Counted from the stretch's first letter, positions 7,540 to 15,385 are shown. The stretch is DNA of 17,700 nucleotides from CAISOG01 sp044375625 (GCA_044375625.1 JBILMH010000037.1:1-17700), one strand, 5' to 3'. Numbers and translations: made by a program. The notes: a model not told the origin generated them from the sequence alone.

Positions 7540-7616
7540 GGGTGATTAGCTCAGCTGGTTAGAGCACCTCGTTTACACCGAGGGGGTCGGGGGTTCGAAT
7601 CCCTCATCACCCACCA
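7540..7616 (+). tRNA. tRNA-Val (anticodon UAC)
   Basis: A 77-base cloverleaf is visible. The acceptor stem GGGTGAT at 7540-7546 pairs with ATCACCC at 7606-7612, followed by discriminator A and an encoded CCA at 7614-7616. The D arm contains AGCTCAGCTGGTTAGAGC. The anticodon stem CCTCG/CGAGG encloses TTTACAC, with TAC at 7574-7576. The T arm contains GGGGGTTCGAATCCC. The opposite-strand helicase gene runs into this tRNA and ends in its anticodon loop. Confidence 0.98.
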
Positions 7617-10600
7617 TGTTGATGGTTTGTACACGTCGCGATTCGGTATGAATGCTCCTAGGCGATGATTCACTCCCTATGGGCTCAATTCCTCGTTCGG
7701 TTAGAGCTTCCAATAATTCGGCCACAACATCTTTCTTGTTTTTTACAAATGTTGAGGCGAAACACCGCCAAAACTGCCAACCCACGCGCTCAAGAATTCT
7801 TTGGCGGTGCATATCGTCATCCCAACGATCTGCGCCATGGTATTGATCGCCATCACACTCAATAGCTAAGCGTGCATCATTGTGCCCTTCGACAACCATG
7901 TCTATGCGGTATTCCCCAACCTTTATTTGGGGGAGTACTCTATAGCCTCTCTCAGTGAGTATATCGTACACCTCTCGCTCAAAGTCAGACTCACAAAGCT
8001 GGCGGAGATTTTCAACGCGCTTCTCGTCTTGCATGTAAGGCGTGACAAAATGCGAGAGGAGATTGCGCCTGAGTTTGTCATTCGGGCTGAGTTGATCCAT
8101 CTCGACACTTCGCACAAGGTACATGCGATCCCTAGCGCGAGAAGCGGCCACGTTAAATCGTTGGGCAATAGAATCGCGTGATTGTGCATGGGCATCACCC
8201 GGAGAGACAATCATGCTTAGGAACATTATGTCGCGCTCTTTACCTTGGAATGTGCGTGCATCACCACATGCAATTTGGTGCTGTTCAATTTTTTCTGGTC
8301 CAAGCTGATTTTTTAGCATTTCCCATATTTTGAGTGCTTGCTTGTCTGCCAAAAGAGAGACAACCCCAATAGAACGATTCTTCATTGCAGGGTCATCACA
8401 TATTTTTTTTATCTCACTAACAATGTATTGCGCTTCAGGGGTGTTAATATCCCCCTTGCGAAATCCATCCTCAACCAATACATCAACCAAAGGAGGGTCA
8501 AGCCTTTCTGATGATTTCGGCAATCGTACAGGTTTCAGTTCATGGTTGTAAAACTCACGTTTTGAATACTCGATGATTGGGCTAACGCATCGGAAATGCT
8601 CTTTTAGCATTATAGACGACTGGGCAAAAACTACCTTGAATAGGTCATATATGGATCTTTCGGGGGTCATCTGAGCGCGATAATGATCAACCTGGTTTGC
8701 TAGATATCTACCCATTAGGTTAAGAATCTTCTCCTCCTCAAGCCCAACGCCATCTGGAGAAACTTGTTTGTCATCGCCGACAATCAGAACCTTGTCAGCA
8801 CGCAGTAGCGCAGGAAGTGCTGATAGATCAGACTGAGATGCCTCATCAATGATAACCAAATCAAAGCACCCAAAATCTGCTGGTAACGATTCAGAGATTC
8901 TCCAATGCGACATAATCCAGCAAGGAATGGCAGGATTTGCTCGTGATGCTGCCTTGCGTGCATCCTGCCTGTAGCGAATGGCACGCTTACCAGTCCCCTT
9001 TCCAATCTTTGCAATTGCTGTTTGGAAAGCAACGAGAGCCGATCGAATATCTGGGGTGGCATTCTCAGCCAGTTTTAGCCATGTGCGTTTAGCAACGATT
9101 ATCTGATAAGTCTGCGCTAAAGTCGCTTCAACATCCTTGCGTTGCTTTGTTAGTTGTCGAAGATCTGATCTTGCGTCGGCAGCCTCAAGAAAAGTTGCCA
9201 AACGTTTTAATCGCCATGTGTTAGCCCAGGTATCGGGGAGCAACGCATCTAACATTTCTGATGGTGCAGTGTGGCGAAGGGCATCTGCCCACTTTATGCC
9301 ACCAGATTGTTCGATTCTATGAGTGATCTCTGAAATATCATTGAAGAAGCTCTTTAGGCTGTGCAGTCGTTTAAGCTCGCCGACTAACTGAGACCATTGG
9401 GATTGCATTTCGATATCCGATATTGCCGAATTTCCCAAAACTTCGTTTGAGAATTTTTGCAATGATTGAATAATTTTGCCCGTATAGACCGATAACATTG
9501 CCTGAAATTTTTCTTTTGAAGACCAGGCGTTCGCTAATTTCTTTCTTAGAATGTGGTTTTCGATGTGTCTCTTAAGCTCAGATAAATGAGCTTTGTTGGT
9601 AGAGATCAGTGTGCATTTCTCCCAAGTAGGAAATAGCCGTTTTGTTTGTTCAACAACCCGACTTTCGATCTCGATATGGCGGCGCACAGCATGATAAAGT
9701 TCATAATATTCTTTGGCTATGATTGCGTTTGAAGGATCACAAGATGAGAAGATCTCAATGCCTAGCTCTTTCGCAACGGTATTCCAACGCGCAATTAAAT
9801 CTCTAAAATCACGCTGCAAATTAATATAAGATAAAACGTGTTGCCAATCCTCCTGTGAGTTAGGTAATGCAGAGACTATTCGTATCTCATCAATTTTCTT
9901 TTTTTGGTTTGTTTTCCCAATAAATCCAGAAAGACCAAAAGCGGACTTTCCTACCGCCTTGTTTTCTATTGCCTCACAAATATCGCGATCGATCTCAATA
10001 TCCGTGGGAACTGTTACGGGTTTTGATAAAAAATCATTGCGTCTTTTGAATGCCTCCTGAAGCTCTTCGCCTAATTCATCAAAAATTCTTAGCAAATCTG
10101 TTGCATCAGAAGATTTTTGAAAAAGAAAATTTCTCGCGCTGGATAGCCAAGATACGTTGTAAAAATCAATCTTTTTTTCAAGATCAAATAGTAGCTCTAC
10201 TTCTGATCCTAGCTGACACACATTTTCAAAGGCATTATCATCAGCGCTCGATAGTGTCGGTAGGTTGCCTGCATCAATTGCCGCTTCTAAATCAGCAAGA
10301 CGCGAAAGATCTTGATGAATTCTTATAAGTTCAATGGTTTCTGGAAGCGCGGCAATTTCTGGAAGTTGAACGCCTAGATAGTCTATGTCTTTAGCAATCG
10401 CTTGCCGTGCCTCGCGCAACCTTGATATATCAAAATTATTGAATAGTGGTTTGTTTTCTAGGTTAATTTCATCTTCTAGCCATTCATAGTGGCCTTCACC
10501 AGAAACCACTTCCTGCGCGGCCTTAACGGGGCTGTATTCGATCTCGTCAATTACGATAGGTTCAAGATTCTTTTTTGCCCAGTTGCTAATCTGCCTATCA

Positions 10601-12165
10601 ATGCCAGATAATTGTGCGTGCAACGAATCGATGCTTTGTTCTAAAAGATCTATTTCTTTCTTGTATGTTATGCGGTCTATGGTCTGTATTTCTGAGGCGA
10701 TTTTGCTTATCGCATAATCAAATTGCTTCATGCCCTCCTGTTCATTGTTAAGAAGACTGATTGCAAGAGGACGTATTTCTTCTGGTAATTTATCGCGTAA
10801 CACGGCTAATGCAGGTTCCTTCATTGAGGTAACCAACACTCGCTTTCCTAAAGCAAAATAATGTGAAATTATATTGGCGATAGTATGAGTTTTTCCTGTG
10901 CCAGGTGGTCCTTGAACAACCACACCATCGTAATGATCCAGCATTTGTACAATTCTAACCTGCTCATCGTTAAACGGCATCGGAAAATACAAATCTTGAA
11001 CTTTATGACTTTCAGAGGTGCCCCCTAAGCCTGAGCTACCACGAATGACGGATAAACCACGATATGATAGAAGTGTTGCCTCTTCATTTTTTGTTGAAGG
11101 CTCTGTTAAAACTGCCTTAATAGCTTTTGGCAGGATAAAATCGCTTCCTTCTTCTAGTGCAGCCTTGAATCTTTCGAGGTCTTGTACAAATAAGCTCTTG
11201 CTTCGAGGCCGTGCTAGCAAGGCCCATGTATCCGTAATTTTGAGCGATTCGGAAGATTGGGGTAGTTTGCGATCATCAGGGGAGGTTTTTGATGGCCAAT
11301 ATACAGCTTTTGAATCCAATGCTGCCACTGCCGATCTTAATATGCCATCGAAAGTGCCGCTATCGAAGGGAGAAAAAGTTTGGGTGGCTTTTAGCATAAA
11401 ATCTTTGAATGCTTTTTCAAGATCGGCCGTTCCAAGATTATCAGCAGCTGTAAAAATATCTATTTCTAAGCGAGGATCAATGCCTCTTGGTCGAATTTCT
11501 ATGGCCATGGTTAATTCGTTTACATGAATTTCTGCAAGACGTGTAATAAGGGGGTAGCATACTTTAACTCCATCCATATTCCAAATGGCCATCCCGACAC
11601 CCATTGCTATTTCTAGCTGTGTATCAATAAGCGATCCATCAAGCTGTTGCTTTAGGGTAAATAGTTCGCCATATAATTTAATGGTGCGTCGACGTTTCTT
11701 TTCTTCTTCCGACCACGCTTCCCATTTGGTGGTAATATATGATTTTAGCTGTCCTTCAACCTCACTTTTAAGAGAGAAGTCCTTTAGAAAAATTAGTTCC
11801 GCCTGATTTTTGCTGGCGTTGTTTTCGTTATCTGCGCTAATAAATCCTTTTTCTATAAGCTTTTCTATTTCCACTGATGGTTTTAAGGTGGGTTCTTTGG
11901 TCGGGCTGTTAGAGAGATCCGCCCATAATTTAAGAAGATCTTGGCTAATTGCTGGCGGGTCTGATTCATGCAAGCGTTCAACTTTAATCCAAACCTCATC
12001 TTCGTCATTGCTAGGATTAATATGTACACCAGGAAGCCCGATTAGGGCGTGCTCATACTCACAGAAAGGATGGCTTCCAGCGTCTGATACGGGGCTGCCT
12101 TTAAGTGCAGCAGATGCCTGAGCAAACTCTATAAGCGACTGTAATCTTTGGTGTTCTAATATCAT
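7573..12165 (-). CDS. Large superfamily 1 helicase with C-terminal PD-(D/E)XK nuclease domain, candidate defence protein
   Basis: A 1530-residue protein without frameshift. An unrecognised N-terminal region of about 390 residues precedes a UPF1/DNA2-like helicase. Its motifs are a Q-like FNDEQVRIVQ, Walker A GPPGTGKT near 418, Walker B VIIDEAS near 1105, motif III VGDDKQVSP, LKEHFRC, ARTFQGKERD and motif VI NVAASRARDR near 1338. About 680 residues, partly coiled coil (ISKIASEIQTIDR and onward), separate motifs I and II. The C-terminus, about 1410-1505, has FEREVYDILTERGYRV, IDMVV and IECDGDQYH, matching Vsr/DUF559/MTES_1575-type nucleases. Residues 1517-1530 (MVGDEGFEPPTPSV) are antisense of tRNA-Val. 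The gene is AT-richer than its neighbours, which suggests transfer. Helicase-nuclease fusions of this type (for example Hhe) act in phage defence; here that role is inferred. DNA repair is the alternative. Confidence 0.85.
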   Translation of the reverse strand: MILEHQRLQSLIEFAQASAALKGSPVSDAGSHPFCEYEHALIGLPGVHINPSNDEDEVWIKVERLHESDPPAISQDLLKLWADLSNSPTKEPTLKPSVEIEKLIEKGFISADNENNASKNQAELIFLKDFSLKSEVEGQLKSYITTKWEAWSEEEKKRRRTIKLYGELFTLKQQLDGSLIDTQLEIAMGVGMAIWNMDGVKVCYPLITRLAEIHVNELTMAIEIRPRGIDPRLEIDIFTAADNLGTADLEKAFKDFMLKATQTFSPFDSGTFDGILRSAVAALDSKAVYWPSKTSPDDRKLPQSSESLKITDTWALLARPRSKSLFVQDLERFKAALEEGSDFILPKAIKAVLTEPSTKNEEATLLSYRGLSVIRGSSGLGGTSESHKVQDLYFPMPFNDEQVRIVQMLDHYDGVVVQGPPGTGKTHTIANIISHYFALGKRVLVTSMKEPALAVLRDKLPEEIRPLAISLLNNEQEGMKQFDYAISKIASEIQTIDRITYKKEIDLLEQSIDSLHAQLSGIDRQISNWAKKNLEPIVIDEIEYSPVKAAQEVVSGEGHYEWLEDEINLENKPLFNNFDISRLREARQAIAKDIDYLGVQLPEIAALPETIELIRIHQDLSRLADLEAAIDAGNLPTLSSADDNAFENVCQLGSEVELLFDLEKKIDFYNVSWLSSARNFLFQKSSDATDLLRIFDELGEELQEAFKRRNDFLSKPVTVPTDIEIDRDICEAIENKAVGKSAFGLSGFIGKTNQKKKIDEIRIVSALPNSQEDWQHVLSYINLQRDFRDLIARWNTVAKELGIEIFSSCDPSNAIIAKEYYELYHAVRRHIEIESRVVEQTKRLFPTWEKCTLISTNKAHLSELKRHIENHILRKKLANAWSSKEKFQAMLSVYTGKIIQSLQKFSNEVLGNSAISDIEMQSQWSQLVGELKRLHSLKSFFNDISEITHRIEQSGGIKWADALRHTAPSEMLDALLPDTWANTWRLKRLATFLEAADARSDLRQLTKQRKDVEATLAQTYQIIVAKRTWLKLAENATPDIRSALVAFQTAIAKIGKGTGKRAIRYRQDARKAASRANPAIPCWIMSHWRISESLPADFGCFDLVIIDEASQSDLSALPALLRADKVLIVGDDKQVSPDGVGLEEEKILNLMGRYLANQVDHYRAQMTPERSIYDLFKVVFAQSSIMLKEHFRCVSPIIEYSKREFYNHELKPVRLPKSSERLDPPLVDVLVEDGFRKGDINTPEAQYIVSEIKKICDDPAMKNRSIGVVSLLADKQALKIWEMLKNQLGPEKIEQHQIACGDARTFQGKERDIMFLSMIVSPGDAHAQSRDSIAQRFNVAASRARDRMYLVRSVEMDQLSPNDKLRRNLLSHFVTPYMQDEKRVENLRQLCESDFEREVYDILTERGYRVLPQIKVGEYRIDMVVEGHNDARLAIECDGDQYHGADRWDDDMHRQRILERVGWQFWRCFASTFVKNKKDVVAELLEALTERGIEPIGSESSPRSIHTESRRVQTINMVGDEGFEPPTPSV

Positions 12166-12326
12166 ATTGCTTCTTTTCTCCTAAACTGCGTGTAAAGCAA
12201 CCCATCCTCTCGTTCTGTAACAGGCAAAACCCTTGCGGTGCCCCTTGCCCCCTTACCATGCCGCACCATCAGGCCTTGTTCAAGCAATCGTTTGTCCTTG
12301 CCACCACCCGTCACAAGACAGGCCGT

Positions 12327-12347
12327 GCCAGCTTTCCTTTTGCTGGC
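12327..12347. repeat. Inverted repeat upstream of phaR, possible operator
   Basis: GCCAGC at 12327-12332 and GCTGGC at 12342-12347 form a perfect inverted repeat (seven base pairs with the flanking T and A) around a 9-base loop. It lies just upstream of TAAGAT at 12355-12360, which could be the phaR -10 element. PhaR proteins of other alphaproteobacteria repress their own genes through TGC/GCA-type sites, so an operator is possible. No T-run follows, so it is not a terminator. Confidence 0.3.
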
Positions 12348-12405
12348 AGTGTGCTAAGATTGGATGCGGCGCAGGGGCGCTTATCACCATTTTTCTGGCA
12401 TTGGC

Positions 12406-13077
12406 ATGACCGACAAAACCAACCAACCTACCAATCAAACTTTTGCCGCGATGTTTGCGGCTGAGCCGAATCCGACTGAGGGGGTGGTGATTAAGAAATA
12501 CGCCAACCGCCGGCTGTATAACACCGAAACCAGCACCTATGTCACGTTGGGCGATTTGTGCGAAATGGCCAAACAGGAACGCTATTTTGTCGTGGTGGAT
12601 GCCAAAACGGGTGAGGATTTGACCCGAAGCGTGCTGACCCAAATTATTGTGGAGCAGGAGGGCAAGGGATCCAACCTGTTGTCCGAAAGCTTTCTGCGCC
12701 GCCTGATTCGCATGTATGGCGACAACATGCAACCCTTTGTCACCCCCTATCTGGAACATGTGATGCGGGGATTTTTGACCAATGTTGATGAGGTGCGCAA
12801 CTATACGCCGCAGGGGGTGGGCGGCCTGTTCAACTTTGATCAGATTGAGGCGTTGAGTAAGCAAAATGTCGAATTCTATGACCGCATGATGCAGTTTTTT
12901 AGCCCCTTTACCAGCAAGGATGCGGCTGCGCCCTCTGCCAACAAGCCGATGCGATCCGCGGATCAAGCTGCCGATAAGCGTGCTTTGGCGGCCGATGAGT
13001 TGCAGGTGTTGCAACGGCTGGAGGATAAGATCAACGATCTGCAACATCAGCTGGAAAATCTGCAAAAGAAAAGCTAA
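12406..13077 (+). CDS. phaR: Polyhydroxyalkanoate synthesis repressor PhaR
   Basis: A 223-residue regulator that binds DNA and, when polyhydroxybutyrate granules form, binds the polymer and releases repression of phasin genes. The N-terminal DNA-binding domain is shown by IKKYANRRLYNTETSTYVTL at about residues 25-44 and the following LCEMAKQERYFVVVDAKTGE. The accumulation domain includes NMQPFVTPYLEHVMRGF. The C-terminus is a coiled-coil tail (LQVLQRLEDKINDLQHQLEN). The start at ATG 12406 (MTDKTN) is preferred to the in-frame ATG 12364, because a likely -10 at 12355-12360 would place the transcript start near 12367. No strong Shine-Dalgarno sequence is seen for either. The stop codon abuts the next start. 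Confidence 0.93.
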   Translation: MTDKTNQPTNQTFAAMFAAEPNPTEGVVIKKYANRRLYNTETSTYVTLGDLCEMAKQERYFVVVDAKTGEDLTRSVLTQIIVEQEGKGSNLLSESFLRRLIRMYGDNMQPFVTPYLEHVMRGFLTNVDEVRNYTPQGVGGLFNFDQIEALSKQNVEFYDRMMQFFSPFTSKDAAAPSANKPMRSADQAADKRALAADELQVLQRLEDKINDLQHQLENLQKKS

Positions 13078-13581
13078 ATGCCTGATTTACCTCCAGAAGC
13101 ATGGCCAGAAGAATTGCCCGCCGCGACCCCCGCCGTCCAATTCGTTGAGGGGTGCCGCTTTTGTGAGATTCTGGCGGGGCAGGCCGATGCCTATTGGATC
13201 TACCGCGACGATCGCTGCGTCGCCTTTTTGGATCATCGCCCGATTCGCCCCGGCCATCTGCTGGTGATTCCCCGCCACCATATTGATCATGTTGATGATC
13301 TGCCCGACGACCTGGCCGCCCATCTGATGGTGGTTAGCAAGCATTTGGCCGCCCGTATCCGCCAACGGCTGCGGCCAGAGCGGGTGGGGCTGATGGTGTC
13401 GGGCTATGGCGTGCCCCATATGCATGTGCATGTTATCCCGATGCACAGCAACAACGACCTGATGACCCAGCATGAGGTGATGATGCGCAATGGCGAAATC
13501 GTCTTTGGCACCGATCAATGGCCGCTGGCCGAGGCCGATCAACAGCAGGCGATGCAGCGATTGTTGCAGGACGGCGCCTAA
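13078..13581 (+). CDS. HIT family hydrolase (histidine triad protein)
   Basis: A 167-residue member of the HIT superfamily, which hydrolyses or transfers nucleotides such as AMP-lysine or dinucleoside polyphosphates. CRFCEILAG at about residues 24-32 is the usual opening of HIT proteins. RPIRPGHLLVIPRHHI follows, and the histidine triad is HMHVHVIP (H-x-H-x-H) at about residues 115-122. The ATG immediately follows the phaR TAA (TAAATG), so translation is probably coupled. The substrate cannot be read from sequence. About 20 residues before the domain (PDLPPEAWPEELPAATPAV) form an acidic, proline-rich lead. trmD starts 13 bases after the stop. Confidence 0.92.
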   Translation: MPDLPPEAWPEELPAATPAVQFVEGCRFCEILAGQADAYWIYRDDRCVAFLDHRPIRPGHLLVIPRHHIDHVDDLPDDLAAHLMVVSKHLAARIRQRLRPERVGLMVSGYGVPHMHVHVIPMHSNNDLMTQHEVMMRNGEIVFGTDQWPLAEADQQQAMQRLLQDGA

Positions 13582-13594
13582 CCACGGCGGATGA

Positions 13595-14398
13595 ATGACC
13601 ATGGCACCCAATCTCCCCCCATCCTCGTCCAGCACCGCCTTGCCCAGCACTGCCTTGTCCAGCACGGGCGCGCCCTGGACAATCCACCTGTTCACCCTGT
13701 TTCCCGAAATGTGGCCGGGGCCGTTGGGGGTATCCCTGGCTGGTAAGGCTTTGGCGTCGCAACAAAACCAAGAGAAAAAGCGCGGCCTGTGGCAGCTGCG
13801 GGTGACCGATATCCGCGACCATGCCACCGACAAACACCAAACCGTCGATGATGCCAGCTATGGTGGTGGCACGGGATTGGTGTTGCGCCCCGATGTGATG
13901 GATGCCGCCCTGCGCGCAAGTCTGCCGATGGAGGGTGCCAAGCCCCGCCTGCTGCTGATGAGTCCTCGTGGACGGGTGCTGAATCAAGCCCTGGTGGCGG
14001 AGCTGGCGGCGGAACCCGCGCTGGCCATCGTCTGCCCGCGCTATGAAGGGTTGGATCAGCGGGTGATTGACGCGCATGAGATGGAGGAGGTGTCGGTCGG
14101 CGACTATATATTGTCGGGGGGCGATTTGGCGGCGATGCTGCTGCTGGATGCCTGCCTGCGTCTGCGGCCGGGGGTTATTGGTAATGATAAAGTCCATGCA
14201 GAGGAAAGCTTTGGCACGACAGGCCTGTTGGAGTATCCGCACTACACCCGCCCGGCAAGCTGGCAGGGGCGTTCCGTGCCCGCGGTTTTGACCAGCGGCA
14301 ACCATCAGGCGATCGCGGAATGGCGATTGCAACAATCGAAAGAAATAACGCTTGCGCGACGGCCAGATTTATGGGTAAAGTGTCTCTCCCAAGAATAA
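13595..14398 (+). CDS. trmD: tRNA (guanine-37-N1)-methyltransferase TrmD
   Basis: A 267-residue SPOUT methyltransferase that makes m1G37 next to the anticodon and so prevents frameshifting. Family motifs in order are IHLFTLFPEMWPG, DDASYGGGTGLVLRPD, PRYEGLDQRVID, SVGDYILSGGDLAAMLLLDA in the S-adenosylmethionine-binding trefoil knot, LEYPHYTRPASW and VLTSGNHQAIAEWRLQQS. Residues 8-27 form an unusual Ser/Thr/Ala extension encoded by a 15-base tandem repeat. ATG 13595 and 13601 are both possible starts; GGCGG at 13586-13590 favours 13595 slightly, and the true start could even lie after the repeat. rplS follows 23 bases later, but rpsP and rimM, the usual partners, are absent upstream. Confidence 0.96.
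   Translation: MTMAPNLPPSSSSTALPSTALSSTGAPWTIHLFTLFPEMWPGPLGVSLAGKALASQQNQEKKRGLWQLRVTDIRDHATDKHQTVDDASYGGGTGLVLRPDVMDAALRASLPMEGAKPRLLLMSPRGRVLNQALVAELAAEPALAIVCPRYEGLDQRVIDAHEMEEVSVGDYILSGGDLAAMLLLDACLRLRPGVIGNDKVHAEESFGTTGLLEYPHYTRPASWQGRSVPAVLTSGNHQAIAEWRLQQSKEITLARRPDLWVKCLSQE
13628..13672 (+). repeat. Three 15-base tandem repeats in the 5' end of trmD
   Basis: The units are TCCAGCACCGCCTTG (13628-13642), CCCAGCACTGCCTTG (13643-13657) and the diverged TCCAGCACGGGCGCG (13658-13672). Units 1 and 2 differ at two bases. The length is a multiple of three, so copy-number change would keep the frame. They encode SSTAL, PSTAL and SSTGA. Confidence 0.85.
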
Positions 14399-14421
14399 AC
14401 AGTTTTATGCAGAGCTGACCG

Positions 14422-14880
14422 ATGACCAATCTGTTGCAAAAATTTGAACAACAACAAGTCGCCACCCTGGCTGAGGCGCGCGCTATTCCCGATTTTCGCC
14501 CTGGCGACACCCTGAAGGTGATGGTGAAGGTGGTTGAAGGCACGCGTGAACGGGTGCAGGCCTATGAGGGTGTATGCATTGCCCGCAAAAACGATGGCAT
14601 CAATTCGACCTTTACGGTTCGTAAAATTTCCTATGGTGAGGGTGTTGAGCGGGTATTTCCCCTGTGCGCCCCCGCCGTTGCAGCGGTTGAGGTGGTTCGC
14701 CGTGGCGTGGTGCGCCGCGCCAAACTGTACTACTTGCGTGGCCTGACCGGTAAAAAAGCCCGTATCGTTGAGCGTAACGATTACGGTGTTGCCGCCGCCG
14801 CCGCCAAAGAGGCGGCTGCGAAAGATGCTGCTGCTGAGTCCGCTGCGCGAATGACGGAGGGGCAGGACGCGGCGGAGTAA
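14422..14880 (+). CDS. rplS: 50S ribosomal protein L19
   Basis: A 152-residue large-subunit protein at the 30S-50S interface. The family pattern is clear: FRPGDTLKVMVKVVEGTRER, VQAYEGVCIARKNDGINSTF, TVRKISYGEGVERVFPLCAP and AKLYYLRGLTGKKARIVER. The C-terminus adds an Ala-rich extension (VAAAAAKEAAAKDAAAESAA) beyond the conserved core, a common trait of alphaproteobacterial L19. The ATG at 14422 lies 23 bases after trmD, with only a weak AGAG Shine-Dalgarno sequence, consistent with cotranscription. A clear terminator follows at 14937-14965, ending the phaR-HIT-trmD-rplS run. Confidence 0.98.
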   Translation: MTNLLQKFEQQQVATLAEARAIPDFRPGDTLKVMVKVVEGTRERVQAYEGVCIARKNDGINSTFTVRKISYGEGVERVFPLCAPAVAAVEVVRRGVVRRAKLYYLRGLTGKKARIVERNDYGVAAAAAKEAAAKDAAAESAARMTEGQDAAE

Positions 14881-14936
14881 TCTGTCAGCACTTCCCCCAA
14901 AACCGCTTCTGCCCCCACACTTCCCCAAAACTTGTT

Positions 14937-14965
14937 CCGCACCCGCGATCGGTGTGCGGATTTTT
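14937..14965 (+). terminator. Rho-independent terminator after rplS
   Basis: CCGCAC at 14937-14942 pairs with GTGCGG at 14954-14959. After one A, five T residues follow at 14961-14965. The stem is GC-rich, the loop is 11 bases, and it lies 57 bases after the rplS stop. Confidence 0.75.
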
Positions 14966-14996
14966 GATGTTTTTTAAAAAATAAGGAAGTTAAGAG

Positions 14997-15365
14997 ATGG
15001 CTACAATTACTACGGATGCACCCGCTATATTAACTAATGTAACAATCGCTCAAGCAAAAACCCAATATCCCCCTCTTGTGGCCTATGTTTTTCAGAGAGT
15101 TTTGGAGAATCAACCAGGCGCTGTACAAGACCTAACAACTTATCTAGGCAACAAATTAGAAGAGTATGTTGGCAAAGGTTTTGATGGATTTAAAGAAGCC
15201 TTTAATTTAGATGATGTCACAGAACGTGTTTCGGAGGATAACCGAGAAAAATGGCGTATTTTTCTTGACACCGCCGCTCAAGTCATCACGGGTGGCCAGC
15301 GCTGCTATGATGAGGATGGTGGTGTTTTGATAGTAAGGGCTCAGGCTGCGGTACCCACGCGATAA
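14997..15365 (+). CDS. Hypothetical protein, 122 residues, family not recognised
   Basis: This small gene has a good Shine-Dalgarno sequence, AAGGAAG at 14983-14989, seven bases before the ATG, so translation is likely. The product is soluble, with no signal peptide, membrane segment or Cys pair. It is Thr/Ala-rich at the start (MATITTDAPAILTNVTIAQA) and probably helical in the middle (VQDLTTYLGNKLEEYVGKG, then EDNREKWRIFLDTAAQVI). No known motif is seen. It is AT-richer than rplS and ruvB on either side (37% G+C in the line at 15121), which suggests recent acquisition. It follows the rplS terminator and converges on ruvB with a 20-base gap. No promoter is obvious, apart from AT-rich bases at 14961-14982. 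Confidence 0.7.
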   Translation: MATITTDAPAILTNVTIAQAKTQYPPLVAYVFQRVLENQPGAVQDLTTYLGNKLEEYVGKGFDGFKEAFNLDDVTERVSEDNREKWRIFLDTAAQVITGGQRCYDEDGGVLIVRAQAAVPTR

Positions 15366-15385
15366 AAGGGCACTATACCCCCCCG

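Noticed and set aside
11106..11120. A third TTAA-N7-TTAA match
   Set aside because: It lies deep inside the AT-rich helicase coding region, far from any start, so chance is the better explanation. It also cautions against over-reading the two intergenic copies.
7617..12250. Complete genomic island with attachment repeats at tRNA-Val
   Set aside because: No integrase is present, and no copy of the tRNA 3' end is seen near 12166-12405, so attL/attR cannot be shown.
12258..12464. Plus-strand frame beginning MPHHQALF upstream of phaR
   Set aside because: It overlaps the phaR start in another frame, has no ribosome binding site and matches no family.
13433..14335. Long minus-strand frame opposite the HIT and trmD genes
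   Set aside because: It is a shadow of high-GC coding DNA; the plus strand encodes clear HIT and TrmD motifs over the same bases.
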